Source of the DNA: Rutpela maculata
Lineage: Eukaryota > Arthropoda > Insecta > Coleoptera > Cerambycidae
DNA length: 64,000 nt
Assembly (NCBI GenBank): GCA_936432065.2
Contig: OW386287.2
Coordinates: 2,356,001-2,420,000 of the forward strand
Direction: 5' to 3'
Shown here one piece after another: positions 1 to 10,758 of the stretch. The notes below the pieces were generated by a model. That model was not told the DNA's origin and did not search any database. It saw nothing but the letters and a program-made list of their open reading frames with translations. Every line of letters begins with the position of its first letter. The first letter of the stretch is position 1. A program made the position numbers and the translations under genes.

Positions 1-310
1 CAAGGTCAAAGTTTCAAAAACATCGTTTTTCGCGAATATCTCGCGCCGCGAAAAAAATCGGACAGCAATAAAGTTAACATGAAAGTTGTAGATAATTCAA
101 TTATCCACAAGATTGGAATTTTGCATTTTTTTCCCAAAACTTCGCCCTTTTTGAGATATTCAAGGTCGAAGTTAAAAAAAAAACGGTTTTTTGCATGTAG
201 ACTTCGTCGCGGTCCAATGCATAGGGAGCGAGATATTTTCGGAAAACCGTTTTTTTTAAACTTTGAATTATCCACAACTTTCATGTTAACTTTATTGCTG
301 TCCGAAATGA
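1..310. repeat. Foldback repeat at window start
   Basis: Inverted arms at 58-100 and 263-305 match over about 43 bases with one mismatch and share the core AAAGTTAACATGAAAGTTG. An inner inverted pair (about 171-188 and 244-264, AAAACGGTTTT-type) makes the whole stretch foldable. Three ATATCTCG/CGAGATAT motifs lie at about 35, 153 and 229. The two overlapping long frames here start with the same residues because they read the two arms; they are not genes. The left end may lie outside the window. Confidence 0.75.
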
Positions 311-360
311 AAATTTCCTCTCGATCTTACGAAAAATCCCGCCGATTTAGAATACCACGG

Positions 361-1231
361 TACACTTCTGTGCAATAAAATCCCGTACACCTATTTTTCG
401 CTATATTAAATCATTCTTTATTTATTTGTAAGTGTCAGTGTCATATTTTCGAAATGCCGAAATTAACTGAACATGAAAAAATTCTAATTCTCTCTAAAAT
501 TGAAGAGCAGTTGCTAACTATTATCACCATTATCAATAAAAGTATCGTTATGAGTGTGAAGAAACGATGGGAGGAGGAAGCTATCATAAAAAGAAAAGAC
601 GGTTCAAACAGCAGTAGACGCTGTGTCCATGACAAATTTTCCAGCATCGAGGTCAACAGCTAGCCGAAGGATAGGAAAATCGGAATTAAAAAACTGTGTA
701 AGTACCAAGAAGACCATATTAACAGAAGAACATAAGCAAGTCCGCATTCTGTTTTGTTTAAATTATGTTTATCGCCCGTTGGAGTTTTGGAACAATGTTG
801 TGTTTACCGATGAAAAAGTTTTTCAGTCTTGTAATGACGGACATATTCGGGTGTACCGTTCTGCAAATACCAGGTTTCACGAACGCTACGTGTCTCCGCG
901 GAACAGGTCCGGGCGATTTTATGTTAATGTTTGGACATGGATAAACAGAACAGCCATGCAGAAAACCGCTTTTTAATGTTTTGAGCTTTCAGAATCTGGC
1001 CTTATCTCGGACACACTTTTTACATTTGTTATAAATCGAAATATTAATTCATTCATTCACATTTTCCAAATACCTTACTTATGACATTTCACAATCAATG
1101 TCACTTTTTTATAACCCATATGATAATAAAGAATCTAAATTCCAAAAAGACTGATTCACATCACTTAATATTAGTAAAAACTGGATTACTTGATTTTTCG
1201 AGTGTACGGGATTTTATTGCACAGAAGTGTA
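361..1231 (+). mobile_element. Tc1/mariner element with perfect TIRs, internally decayed
   Basis: The ends are perfect inverted repeats. The 31 bases at 360-390 are the exact reverse complement of 1202-1232. With TA taken as the target duplication, the TIR begins CACTTCTGTGCAATAAAATC. The total length (about 870 bp) is short for an autonomous Tc1/mariner element (about 1.2-1.7 kb), so sequence has been lost internally. The transposase frame it contains is broken. Intact ends around a decayed gene fit a copy moved in trans by a relative. Confidence 0.85.
454..975 (+). pseudogene. Tc1/mariner transposase remnant
   Basis: The first frame (454-663) opens MPKLTEHEKI and continues into a KKRWEEE segment, the look of the N-terminal helix-turn-helix of Tc1-like transposases. 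The reading then shifts to a second frame (about 650-975) with SRRIGKSELK, LTEEHKQVR and NVVFTDEKVF. The FTDEK block holds the second catalytic aspartate of the DDE/D domain. Part of the N-terminal domain is missing, a frameshift lies near 620-660, and the C-terminal catalytic region after NVWTWI is lost. The product would be inactive. It lies inside the TIR-bounded element and reads in one direction. Confidence 0.8.
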
Positions 1232-1794
1232 CGTTGAAAGTTTTACCATTTGGCAGGCCAAAGAGCTCACTACTTACCGCCGGTGTTTTGCGGCAATTGC
1301 AAACGTCTTTTATGAACTGAGAAACTTTGTTTTTCACAGCCTGCTTAAACTATGTTGCTTAGCACACATTACGTTGAAATTTAATTTCAGGGATGCCTCG
1401 CTAATCTTTGGATCTAAGATAAATTCGGAACGGCGCAAATTTGTAAAGGACGCGAGGGAATCGTGGAGAACTTTCTTTTGATTACGGAGTAGGTAGACGA
1501 TTTTATAGAAAAAGAATGCGTAGCGGCGTTTTGTCAGCTGCCGAAAATGCCAGAAACTATTCTCCGGGGAATATTTCGATTAAATTGATTCAATACCGTC
1601 AGCGAAATATAAACGGCCTCGCTTTAATCGGTGGTACGTTAACAATGTCGTATTATACGGAGTGTTCAAAAAGCAATGCTCACTTAAGTACGGCATCCTG
1701 AGACCAAACTGGTTCGCTTTTTATCATGTCAAAATGATGCCACTTGTTGAGCGAAATATGTGTCGGTGTGGCCCCCCCGGTGTGGCCCCCCCCT
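1232..1794. other. No gene recognised
   Basis: This stretch follows the Tc1 end. An 84-codon frame (1227-1481) starts inside the TIR, so its N-terminus is an artefact. I recognise no domain in it. Poly-C and poly-G runs begin near 1770. Confidence 0.4.
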
Positions 1795-2305
1795 CGCTCA
1801 TCAATTATTAAGTGTGGGGGTCCGTTAGCTTCCGAGAGGCCCGTAGCGGGGGCAAGCCAGAGATTTTGGCAATTTTTTTTCAAATTACCCCCCCCCCGCT
1901 CATCAATTATTAAGCGCGAGGCCCGCCAGATTTTGATTTAAAAAAATTATTTTAGTTATTTTTTTTTTTTATTTAATCGTCTTACCTATTTATTTTAATG
2001 TCCTGGCGGAGTTTAGCCGATGGCTATTCTAGCACTCAACCAGGACGGACACACACATAGACAACATCACAACACCCATTCCCTGCGACATTGCCATCTG
2101 CCGCAGCTGAGACTCGAACTCAGGAGAGGAGAGCGACTAAACCGTGTTGTCTCTCACACAACCGCAGTCTAGCCCACTGCTACCGTCTCGGCAACACGAG
2201 AAAAACGCCACCACACATCCATACCCTAGCCAGGATTCGAACCCGGGACCCCGTGGTCGCAAGCCACCGAGTCGGTAATTTCCCGCTCATCAATCATTAG
2301 GCGCG
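1795..2305. repeat. Three direct copies of CGCTCATCAATTATTAAG
   Basis: The motif CGCTCATCAATTATTAAG occurs at 1795-1812 and at 1897-1914, and as CGCTCATCAATCATTAGG at 2284-2301. Each is preceded by a C run and followed by a G-rich GCGCG(A)GG or GTGGGGG tract. The second and third copies flank the tRNA-derived pair at about 2040-2275. They could be target duplications of a compound insertion or units of a GC-rich minisatellite. Confidence 0.6.
2040..2275 (-). repeat. Pair of tRNA-derived (SINE-like) modules
   Basis: Read on the minus strand there are two RNA polymerase III B-box-like motifs. GGGTTCGAATCC is at about 2229-2243 and GAGTTCGAGTCTC at about 2108-2122. The second module also has an A-box-like TAGCAGTGGGCTAG about 60 bases before its B box, the spacing expected of a tRNA. 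The first has only the T-arm half (CTTGCGACCACGGGGTCCCG). No clean acceptor stem can be paired, so these are tRNA-derived repeats and not tRNA genes. Confidence 0.55.
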
Positions 2306-2344
2306 GGGGGGCGCCAGTGAATTTGGTACCGGTAAAATTGAAAA

Positions 2345-2980
2345 CGTTTATTGTTCAAATAGGTTTAGAATTTAGAATGTCATGAAACGTCGAGATTTTA
2401 AGTTTGAGCAAAAAAAATTTGTCTGTAACTTTTTTTGTGCGCACGATTACTCTGGAACCGTTTAAGATATTGACTTGAAATTTGGTACACGTATTTTAAC
2501 ATGATCTGGAACTAGATTATATTTTCATTTTATTCCGTTGAAGGGTTGGGGGGTAAATTGGGGTAAGTAGGTAAATCAAGCAGGTAAGAGTCCATACAAT
2601 TGGTATTTAGTATATATAAAAGAAGGTAAGGTCTCAAAACATTTTTTGGCATTAGCCACCCCCAGCCCATTATTAAAGTAGGTGAAAATAATAAAATTGT
2701 GATTTAATGTGTGTACAAGAATCAAAGGCCTCAACATTTTTTTTACTTCATCCACTTTCTCTATCAGCCCCCTACCACTATCCCCAGCCCCATTACCGAT
2801 GTGGCAAATCATTTTATGGGGTCGAAGATTTGAAATATTATATTATTAATGTTCCATAAACAATTATTTCCACATAGTGGAGTGCAAATATAGTATCAAA
2901 ATTAGTTTTGTTATGAGTTTGGATAAAAAATTTGGATGTGGAAGTAGCGATTACTTGGACAGCGGTTTTTTCTTTTAGGT
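2345..2980 (-). repeat. Element X, copy A (reverse)
   Basis: This stretch matches the copies at 10.76 and 53.64 kb in inverted orientation. Shared landmarks are TTATTGTTCAAATAGG, CATGAAACGTCGAGAT, a GGGGTAAATTGGGGTAA tract, GGTAAATCAAGCAGGTAAGA, GGATGTGGAAGTAGCGATT and a closing CAGCGGTTTT. The end with the terminal hairpin is missing, so the copy is truncated at about 2345. No coding potential is apparent. Confidence 0.8.
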
Positions 2981-3130
2981 GGCTTAAAACTAAATAAATC
3001 GGTAGCATGCGCCCATAATATGGTTCAATGTCAGTAATTTTTCTTTAGAAATCATTTTTCTTTGATAAAAATTACAGTTTTTTCTTAAATCTAGCTAACC
3101 ATTTTAGACGAAAATGGTTGGTTTCTAAAA

Positions 3131-3456
3131 AGAGCTTATAAGCTCTCGTGCGAAGAATGCAATAGCTGTTATATTGGACAAACAGGAAGGGCATTTAATA
3201 TAAGATACTCTGGACATTTAAAATCATTTCAAAGAAGTAAAAGTAATTCAAATTCTGCAAATCATTTTTTTAGAAACTAACCATAATTTTCCGTCTATAG
3301 ATAAACTAGAGTTTTTTTTTACATTATTCAACAAAATCTAGAAAATTAAATATATCAGAAGCAATTGAAATTTACAAACAAGAAATAACCGAAATACTAT
3401 CCAGCTTAATGACCAGTTAGATATAGGAAATCCCACTTTGTTTACCACCCTGTTGT
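3131..3456 (+). pseudogene. Penelope-like element GIY-YIG endonuclease remnant
   Basis: The frame from 3131 reads YKLSCEECNSCYIGQTGR, then FNIRYSGHLKSF and NSNSANHF. This is the GIY-YIG nuclease signature at the C-terminus of Penelope-like retroelements, where CYIGQTGR holds the second half of the motif. After about 3275 the frame shifts (LETNHNFPSIDKLE-like), and it shifts again before a final stretch ending NPTLFTTLL and a stop near 3456. The reverse transcriptase part upstream is absent, so this is a 5'-truncated, decayed copy. The following 3460-3690 is probably its 3' UTR. Confidence 0.7.
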
Positions 3457-3759
3457 AAAATAGGCCTACCTGCACTGTTTAACCATAGTTAATTAGCATA
3501 ATCCTTTTGTAATGTATAAATACCCCACAATTTAATGTGTAATTCACTGTGCTTGAAAATGTGGACTAGATGCTACGAAACTGTAGTCGCAAACTGAAAC
3601 ATATAGTGATATTTAACAAAGAAATTTGTGTTTGTTATTTGTCATAATGAAATATCACAAAGTAACAGGTATGATCTGGTTATACGCTGATTTTTTTTCT
3701 CAATAACGAAGAGACTTTTGAGGTCTATTTTGCTCCACCAATTTGAAAACATTCACTGA

Positions 3760-3930
3760 CACAGCTCGGACAGCTGATCTTAATGCAGTTGACTTTTTGT
3801 GGGGACACGTAAATATAAAGGTAGATTAGCGCCTCTGCTAATTTCAACGCATTAAACGACACATTAGAGGAAAAAATCTATTTCAGTTTCATACAAAAAA
3901 TGTTACGTCATTTAACGTATCTAATTGTAA
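3760..3930 (+). pseudogene. Mariner-like transposase C-terminal remnant
   Basis: A frame at about 3772-3825 reads DLNAVDFLWGHVNIKVD. This resembles the SPDLNPLDFFLWGHLK block around the last catalytic acidic residue of mariner-type transposases, with one residue lost. A stop follows at once, and the upstream DDE core is not recognisable. It is a short fossil only, and no TIRs were found for it. Confidence 0.5.
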
Positions 3931-5450
3931 AGCGTCCAACTGTCCAACTAACATTTCCATTTGTAAATATAATATTATATCAAATACGGCCATTTGCATA
4001 GAATATAAATAAAGTTCAAGTACCATTCTATTCAAAAGTTGAAAGGATGATGCCGCGACTCGGGTTTACCCTATTTATTATAATAAATAACTGAACAACA
4101 ATTTAATTCGGTAAATTTATGGCTGTCTTCAGTTTCAAAGCGGCCAACATTTATTTGGTTTAGGTAACAATTTACACAATAATACGATTTATTTGCATTT
4201 AATGCACAAAAGAGAATAATTATTTTTCTGTGTGGGGGTAATGCTGAGGCAGACTTCTTTGAAATAGAGGGACGTAATTTCATGACATAAGAAAGCTTTT
4301 TTATACGGAATGGATGTGTTGTGTAATGTGCCCTTTGCTACGACGTCTTGTGCTCGAATTTTCACAAATGTGATGCCGAAGGTTTTACTGTGAAACGGAG
4401 GGAATGAATAATGCTATGGGCATCGTCTTGAGAACTTTCAAAACTTCCAAATGCAGGATAATCCTTTTCATAATTAGTATTTAGTAAAAGGGGCGATTGA
4501 TTAGTTTCTATTTAACACAGGCTCATTCAGAGTCAGGTTTTCGTGTTAATAACGTTAAATTTAGACTTTATCGGATAAATATTTATTTTTGAAAGCAAGA
4601 AACGCCTCTCATGGGACACCTGCATTTTAGTGTGATAATTTTTAACGCTCATAATATAAAACTACCAATTATTTTCATTAAACAGTAAACAGTGTCGCTT
4701 TGTTAGACCTAGAAAAAACTTCCAAGAGTCCTAGAAAACCTATAGTACAGTCGAACTGATTTAATTTAATTTTTTTCGGAGACAACATTCCACCTGAAAT
4801 TTTATTGTTGATTCTTATGTATTATGACCTCCTGATTACGAATAAAATATTTGTGCCCAAAAATTCCTTGTGCGTTAAAAGTTATATCCACTTTTTGACA
4901 CGTTTTCACGCATTTTCAACTTATCTGCTTAATACATCTTGTACCAGTAATCGGATGGGAATTTTAAAAATACTGGCTTATTTGGAATAAAATTCTTTAA
5001 AAATATAGACCTGTCCGATATGTACTGGTCAATCCGCCATATTGGAAAAAAATATAAAACACAAAAATGGCCGAAAGAATCAAAATTGAATATCTTTTCT
5101 ATAAGAAGGAGTAATTTCATCAAAGTTGGCAAAAATGAAACTCATTTATAGTCAAATATAATGCACCAATCCCGGACACCGTATGTCAAATAGAACGGTC
5201 AAAGATGGTGGACGAAGTAAAATTTTTAATTCTTCGTCAATTATCAAGGAGGCATTGTACGTTATTTTTTTTCTTTTCGATTGTACGTTATTTTATGTAC
5301 TTTTAGGGGATAGAATTTTTTTTTAATTTTCAAAAGAGTGCGTTTTTTTATTTTCAAAAAAGTGCATTTTTACAATTTTCAAAAATGGATTTTCCTTGAC
5401 CCTCCTTTTTTTCACTCAATTTTTATTAAAACAAAATAAAATATACTATT
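3931..5450. other. AT-rich sequence, no gene recognised
   Basis: I see no domain, TIR or duplicated block. There are A/T runs and short frames without features. At 5240-5400 there are degenerate repeats of TTTTCAAAAA(A/G)TG(C/G). Confidence 0.4.
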
Positions 5451-5780
5451 GTAATATGTTACAACCACTAGAATGATGTATTTGCACCTACTCGAAAAAG
5501 AACCTACCAGAAGATTCCAAAGTGACATCTGGAATTATCTTGAGAATGGTGGCGTCATCACAGAACAATCGAGATCTGTCATTTTTAGGTATAAAAGACC
5601 GACCGCATTCTCGGCGAGGAGTTCAGAAAGTATAGAAAGTGAGGTTAAGAGTTCAAAGATAAACAAAGTAATAAACATTGTGATTTTATTCAGTAAAGTG
5701 TATTTAAATTAATAATAGTATTGTGAAGTATCCAGTAAATATTTAATAAAGTGTGTTAGTGGACATCTCTTGTTATAATT
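5451..5780 (+). promoter_or_regulatory. LTR-like fragment with TATA box and polyA signal
   Basis: The stretch starts TGTTACAACCACTAGAA. It holds a good TATA box (GGTATAAAAGACCG, about 5588), then about 150 bases later AATAAAG (about 5743), then TGGAACCCACGG near 5792, which could be a primer-binding site. That order is the one expected in an LTR plus leader. No second LTR and no gag/pol was found, so it may be a solo or partial LTR. A 79-codon frame runs through it with no recognisable domain. Confidence 0.3.
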
Positions 5781-5831
5781 TTTTGGAACCCACGGAATTT
5801 GCGAGGGTGGTTTCCTAAGGGTGGAAACACG

Positions 5832-6330
5832 TTACTCTATATTAGTTTCATTACCACCATATGCTATAATTTCACCGCATTCCTCATCGATAGCCGATTC
5901 ATCAAAGGTAGAAGAAGCATTGGCACAATTATTTCCTTTACAATAGACACATAGAATAGAACATTATATATTCAGTTTTCTACAGCTACACTGATTATTT
6001 TTACAGTCTTTCTTACATTTACAAGAAATATTACTTAGTATATTTTTAGGAAAAGCATTATTTTCACTAATAACATCGCCCGAATTGTAATGGATCTTTC
6101 TCAGACATCTTGGACTTGGAAATATACTCTTAAGCAGTGTTTTTCCATTACCTCTTCAGTAGGTGGAATTGCAGACAATTCTATTTTCATCGTAATGTTT
6201 GCCAATTATTTTATTAATCTTAGGTTTGTAAAAATAGATTCTTATATGATGATTCCATGCTAGTTGAGTCATTATAACCAAAAGGTCAAATGGTTTCAAA
6301 AACTTCTCCATTTAATGCCATTTTTAACTG
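5832..6330 (-). pseudogene. CxC-family gene remnant, copy 1
   Basis: On the minus strand, from high to low coordinate: an IYFYKPKINKIIGKHYD segment, then LPPTEEVMEKHCLRVYFQVQ in another frame, then SCKCKKDCKNNQCSCRKLN, an in-frame stop, CSILCVYCKGNNCANA and an acidic tail ending at a stop at 5832-5834. The same order (YFxKP, LPPT...YxQVQxW, a C-x-C-rich cluster, CxxCxGxxCxN, acidic tail) recurs at 30.5, 36.1-36.9 and 38.0-38.6 kb. The Cys cluster suggests zinc binding. Frameshifts and an internal deletion make it non-functional. I recall similar multi-copy, unclassified proteins in invertebrates but cannot name the family. Confidence 0.7.
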
Positions 6331-7490
6331 TATGCCACGTGCAATAAAAACTTTTTAAATAACATGAGAAAATTGGTGGTAATTTGGCACCACTTATCCA
6401 CCATTCCCGTTTGGCACACCCTCAACCGAACACCCTGTATATTAATATATTATTATTATTATTACCACGTGTATGCTTAATAAATTTCTTTTTCAAATTA
6501 ATGAAGTTTTATTTTGCATTAAATTTTTAAAGTTATACGAGACTTTCTATAGTATATTTTATTTCTATAGTATATTTCATTTTGTTTCGATGACGACTCT
6601 TTCAAAATCGATTCAGAAGACCACAGTAAATGCAGTTATCATCCGGTGTGGCACGGCTGACGCAATTTTGAAGAAAGACCTTAAGCTGTTTTCGTACAAA
6701 CCTTATTTTCGTCAAATTCTACGTTTTAGTGACAAAATTTCTAATTCCCCTGGAACTGAAAAATATTTTATTTAGAAAACTTTTGCCACACCCGTTTAGA
6801 CAGTCATAAAAAAATTTCAAATGTCAATTTGAAAAATGTTAAAAATTGAAAACTTGGCCTTTCCTTCATTTTCAAGGCCGTGGGGGGCCGGCTATATATT
6901 AACCTATTTGGCTAAAAATTTACCCGAATTAGTTTTAGATACACAATAACAAATTAGAGACTACTTCATCTGCAAATTCAAATTTTCGTGTTTCTCGGCC
7001 CACCCTAACGTATAAGGGTGGATCTTAAAATTTATAGTCCATCATACGAGAACAGAAATGTATCTTACTCCTTCTTTGCTGTATATTTGTCAGTAGGTGC
7101 AGGAGGGGGTGGGTAAAGTAGGAGTTAGACCTCTGAGCGGTCGGAGCGGTCATGTGACTTGTAAAATTCAAATTGAAATTTGATATGGGATTTTTAATGA
7201 AACTTTTTGCTGTCCATTTGATACGTGTTGCAAAATTCCTTAAAAAATCAAAAAATATCCTTGACAACATTTTTCGTGGTTAGGTCTGGCGCCCAGGCCC
7301 AACTTCCGGAAATTCCTAAAAAACTGCTCCAAGTGTTTTTTATGAAGCTAAAATACTACTGACAACATTTTTTTTTGCCTCACAGAGAGGGTTAATATGC
7401 AAAAATGGCTTTTGCCAGGTCGTCTAAAGGGCGCTGTATGGCTGTTAACTAAAATGTTTTGCACTTGACAGCATTTTTAACCCCCGGCCC
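6331..7490. other. No gene recognised
   Basis: ACACCCTGTATA at about 6429 is a terminus-like motif that also occurs at 16.47 kb (and inverted at 62.16 kb), but no partner end was found nearby. A 100-codon frame (6473-6775) has no recognisable domain. At 7280-7480 there are two similar lines around TGACAACATTTTT, which suggests an old repeat. Confidence 0.4.
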
Positions 7491-7494
7491 AAAA

Positions 7495-7970
7495 AGAGGG
7501 GACCAAGTTCGACGCGTATGTTTGTATGTCTGTCTGTCTGTGGCTTCATATCTCTTCAACGGATGATCCGATTTTGATGCACTTTTTTTTATTTGAAAGA
7601 GTATTTTGTCGAGAAGGTTTTAGGCCATATTAGATTTTGATGACTGGTCGCCATCTTGAATTCGGCATGTTGAACTTCTTTAGAAATTGTCCGATTGAAG
7701 TAAAATGGAAAATGTGCAGACAATTATGGTAGCCGAATATGATTTCGGCCTCATTTTGATTCGGTCATATGAAACTGGTACGATTCGATACATTGATCGG
7801 GGGTTTTTAAAAATTTCCAATTTTTTAACCCCCGACCCAAAAAGAGGAGTGTTATAAGTTTGACTCGTATGTTTGTATGTCTGTCTATCTGTCTGTCTGT
7901 TTGTGGCTTTATATTTCTTCAACGGGAGATGCGATTTTGATGCAATTTTTATTAAAATTAAATATAACAC
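7495..7970 (+). repeat. Two copies of a GTCTGTCTG-containing interspersed repeat
   Basis: Copy 1 (about 7483-7640) and copy 2 (about 7826-7945) both read CCC(G/A)CCCAAAAAGAGG, then CGTATGTTTGTATGTCTGTC, then a TGGCTT.ATAT.TCTTCAACGG core, then CGATTTTGATGCA. Copy 1 continues about 150 bases further. They are direct repeats about 340 bases apart. Repeats of this form (a GTCTG microsatellite followed by an 'ACGG..GA..CGATTTTGATG' core) are common in arthropod genomes. No coding role is apparent. Confidence 0.65.
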
Positions 7971-8188
7971 ATAAATATATTTATAATAGAACCGGTCTTG
8001 TAGACCGTATGCGACTAGTAGAATACAGAACTGGACCGCGTCGGCTTAAAGGTCAAAAAGTTCTGTGGGACTCGTGATATAATAATACGCTATGTTGTAT
8101 GTATATGTTTAGTTTAAAAAGTATGAAATAAAATTAAATTACTTTAAAAAAAAAACCCCGACACAAAACTATCGACTAAATAACTAAT

Positions 8189-8523
8189 ATAAAAAAAAAT
8201 AAATTAACACAACTTTAAAAATTATGAAATAATTTTGATTCCACATACGAACTCTTATGATTTATTTAAATCCAGCTTACATTTTCTGCATGTCCTTGAG
8301 ATTTGCTTTCTTATACGCATGAATATGTCGGGGGCTGCTGTAAAGACGAATTACTAAATAGTTATATTCAAAACAGCAGCTCCCAATATATTCATGCGTA
8401 TAAGAAAGCAAATCTCGAGGACATAAAGAAAATGTAAGCTGGATTTAAATAAATCATAAGTTCGTACATGGAATCAAAATTTTTTCATAATTTTTAAAGT
8501 TGTGTTAATTTATTTTTTTTTAT
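8189..8523. repeat. Long near-perfect hairpin (palindromic MITE)
   Basis: Left arm 8189-8341 and right arm 8373-8523 are near-perfect reverse complements, separated by a loop of about 31 bases. The outer ends are an AT-rich ATAAAAAAAAATAAATTAAC and its complement. Inner matching blocks include AGCTTACATTTTCT and TTCTTATACGCATGAATAT. Only scattered mismatches and one short indel are visible, so the palindrome is young or maintained. No TIR family was recognised. Confidence 0.85.
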
Positions 8524-9965
8524 GTTTTATTTACTTAATTTAAGCAAATTGCGGTCATGAATTTGGTTATTTCCAAAAAATTTGATTTAAAACACGTTTT
8601 GAATATAAGGGTGAATGGGGTAAAACCACTACATAGAAAAATGCTGTTAAATGTAATTTTTTTGTTAGGAATGAATGCCAGACTTAATTTCGAAAAATGC
8701 TGTCATTTTTGGTACCTATTTGAAAACATGAAAAAGCGGGGTTATATTTAGAAAATAATGGGAAACATTCTATGAAGCTTTAGGGGTGATAGACACAATA
8801 ATTTTTTTAAACGCTACATCTTTGAGGTGTAACTTGATATAAAGATAGGCAAGGTTAAATCATCATATTTCGAGGCGACATAGTTGTTCCTAGTAAGTTC
8901 CACTTACTTATGGAACACTATGTATATGATTGGGAAAACCGGTATGTTGACTTTGACGGAAAATCGTATTTAAAATTTTTGAAAATGAAAATCTGCGGTC
9001 TGAAAAATATTTTCGTACGTTCTCGATGTTGCGATCATTTGTAAAGAATGGTGTATTTATGAATTGTTCCTATTTAGAAACGACCGAATATTACCTGGGT
9101 GAATTATTTATAAACTGGGGTATTAAGTTGTAAACTCGACCATTGTGTTTATTGGTTAATTAATTTTCGACGTTTATTTATTTTATAGAAGTTTACGTTA
9201 TGCTAATTAAGCGTAGGGTAATTGTGTCATTATATCACATTACCGGAATTTAAAATAGAATTGACGTCACAGAACGATTTTACTTTTCATCGCTTCATGC
9301 AAGAACATTATTATAATAGGCACATCGGTGTATAAATATTGACAGTTCTCTTATACACACATTTGGCTTGAAATGTGTTATAAGTTATAATAAAGATATA
9401 TCGGTGGGAGGGGAGGACTTAAATATGGTACTATGTTTTACCATGACGAAACACTGAAATTTTTTATAATCGCAAGTTTGCTAGTGACAATGAAAAACGA
9501 TTTTCAATAATAATAATAATAGATTTATTACAAACTATTAGGTACTATTGCTTGCCGTGGTCTCACTGTAGTTTTTTAATGTTACGTCCAGTGCACAGAG
9601 GGTCGGACTCTCAAAAACTTAAGAAAATTTGAATATCAAGGGAACTGTATCAAAAGTTAAAAATTCAAAATGGTGAATCCAATATGGCTTCCATCTCAAG
9701 CGGCACCTTATGTCAGAATTACGTAATTTAGGCCTTGTTTTAGTCTCGTTCGCACGCTTAACCCGACCTAATTGACTTAAAATTTACGTAAAATTGACGA
9801 CGTCAGTAATACGTCTTAAATAAAACCATTCAAATATAATCTATTAGTTTCTGAATTTAACGGTAATTTAAACGTAAACTTTGTGGTAATATCTACCAAA
9901 CTAATTATTCTCTTTCAAGTGCAATCTTTTTTTCTCAAAAATAACTAACATGTTCTAAGAAAGGT
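8524..9965. other. AT-rich, no gene; possible non-LTR 3' tail near 9,507
   Basis: No gene is recognised. (AAT)5 followed by AGATTTATTACAAAC at about 9507-9535 resembles the microsatellite tail of a minus-strand non-LTR retroelement, like those at 40.72 and 47.82 kb. The remainder is unremarkable AT-rich sequence with short frames. Confidence 0.35.
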
Positions 9966-10114
9966 TTTTTTCTACTACCGTCTATATAAATGACCTTTGC
10001 AACCCTAGTAACATGCGCGATAACGGAAGTAAACAATCGAGTTATCTGGTTGCTAAGGCGTTGCTAGCTACGAAAGAACTTTCGTGGCCAGGACAGAAAA
10101 ATAAAAAAAAAAAC

Positions 10115-10228
10115 AAATCTTAACGCTTCATAAGTTTGCATATACCTTGCTCTGGATTTCTTGGGGTAAAGCGAGGCACAAGCAATATTGGCTGCTTCTT
10201 GTACAGCATTTTCATCGCTACCAAACAT
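10115..10228 (-). pseudogene. Crypton-like N-terminal coding exon, copy 1
   Basis: The minus-strand frame starts at an ATG (10228) and reads MFGSDENAVQEAANIA, then LYPKKSRARYMQTYEALRF. It resembles the N-terminus of the tyrosine recombinase at 18.29 kb (MFNGDYSNVE...AQAATSTLIPEKSRKQYE), sharing the small-residue run, the PxKSR motif and the aromatic pattern that follows. After F the sequence runs into a T-rich stretch, either an intron start or a loss of coding. No core domain lies nearby. I interpret it as a detached first exon of a Crypton-related or domesticated gene. Confidence 0.5.
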
Positions 10229-10347
10229 ATTTGTTTCTTCTACTATCGTCTATATAAATGACCTTTGCAACCCTAGCAACACACGCGATAACAAAAGTAA
10301 ATATTCGAGTTACCTGGTTGCTAAGGACAGAAAAATAAAAAAAAAAC

Positions 10348-10459
10348 AAATTTTAACGCTTCATAAGTTCATATACCTTGCTTTAGATTTTTTGGAATAA
10401 AGCGAGGCACAAGCAATATTGGCTGCTTATTGTATCCCATTTTCATCGCCACCAAACAT
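10348..10459 (-). pseudogene. Crypton-like N-terminal coding exon, copy 2
   Basis: Second copy from the tandem duplication. The frame from the ATG at 10459 reads MFGGDENGIQ, then a stop, then AANIACASLYSKKSKARYM before another stop. The two extra stops show that it is decayed relative to copy 1. Confidence 0.5.
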
Positions 10460-10758
10460 ATTTGTTTATTTTAGTTTGAAACCACCAGAAATTAAAATGT
10501 TTAACATAAACCTGGACGACAGTGTTTCGTTGGCATGGAAACAATTTTCACAGACAGCCTCCTAAACTATAAAATTTATTAAAAACGTCATGATTTCATG
10601 AAATAATTAGTTTTAAATTATCCCATATCCCATAATCCCATATCTTTCGGTAGTAGAAAAAATATAATACATTACACGATGCGAAAACCCTTTTAGGTGT
10701 TCGGTGTTTTTTGAAAGGTCTCGGGTTCGCCTCGACCATTCAAAAATCACCTCATTCC

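Larger units (their letters stand above)
9966..10467. repeat. Tandem direct duplication (~250 bp units)
   Basis: Unit 1 (about 9966-10235) and unit 2 (about 10236-10467) share TCTATATAAATGACC, TTTGCAACCCTAG, ATCTGGTTGCTAAGG, GACAGAAAAATAAAA and GCACAAGCAATATTGGCTGC. Unit 2 lacks about 30 bases after GGTTGCTAAGG that unit 1 has. Each unit carries, on the minus strand, a copy of a short Crypton-like coding segment. Confidence 0.85.

Noticed and set aside
6..378. Two overlapping frames starting with the same residues at the window start
   Set aside because: Same reason: the arms of a foldback repeat.
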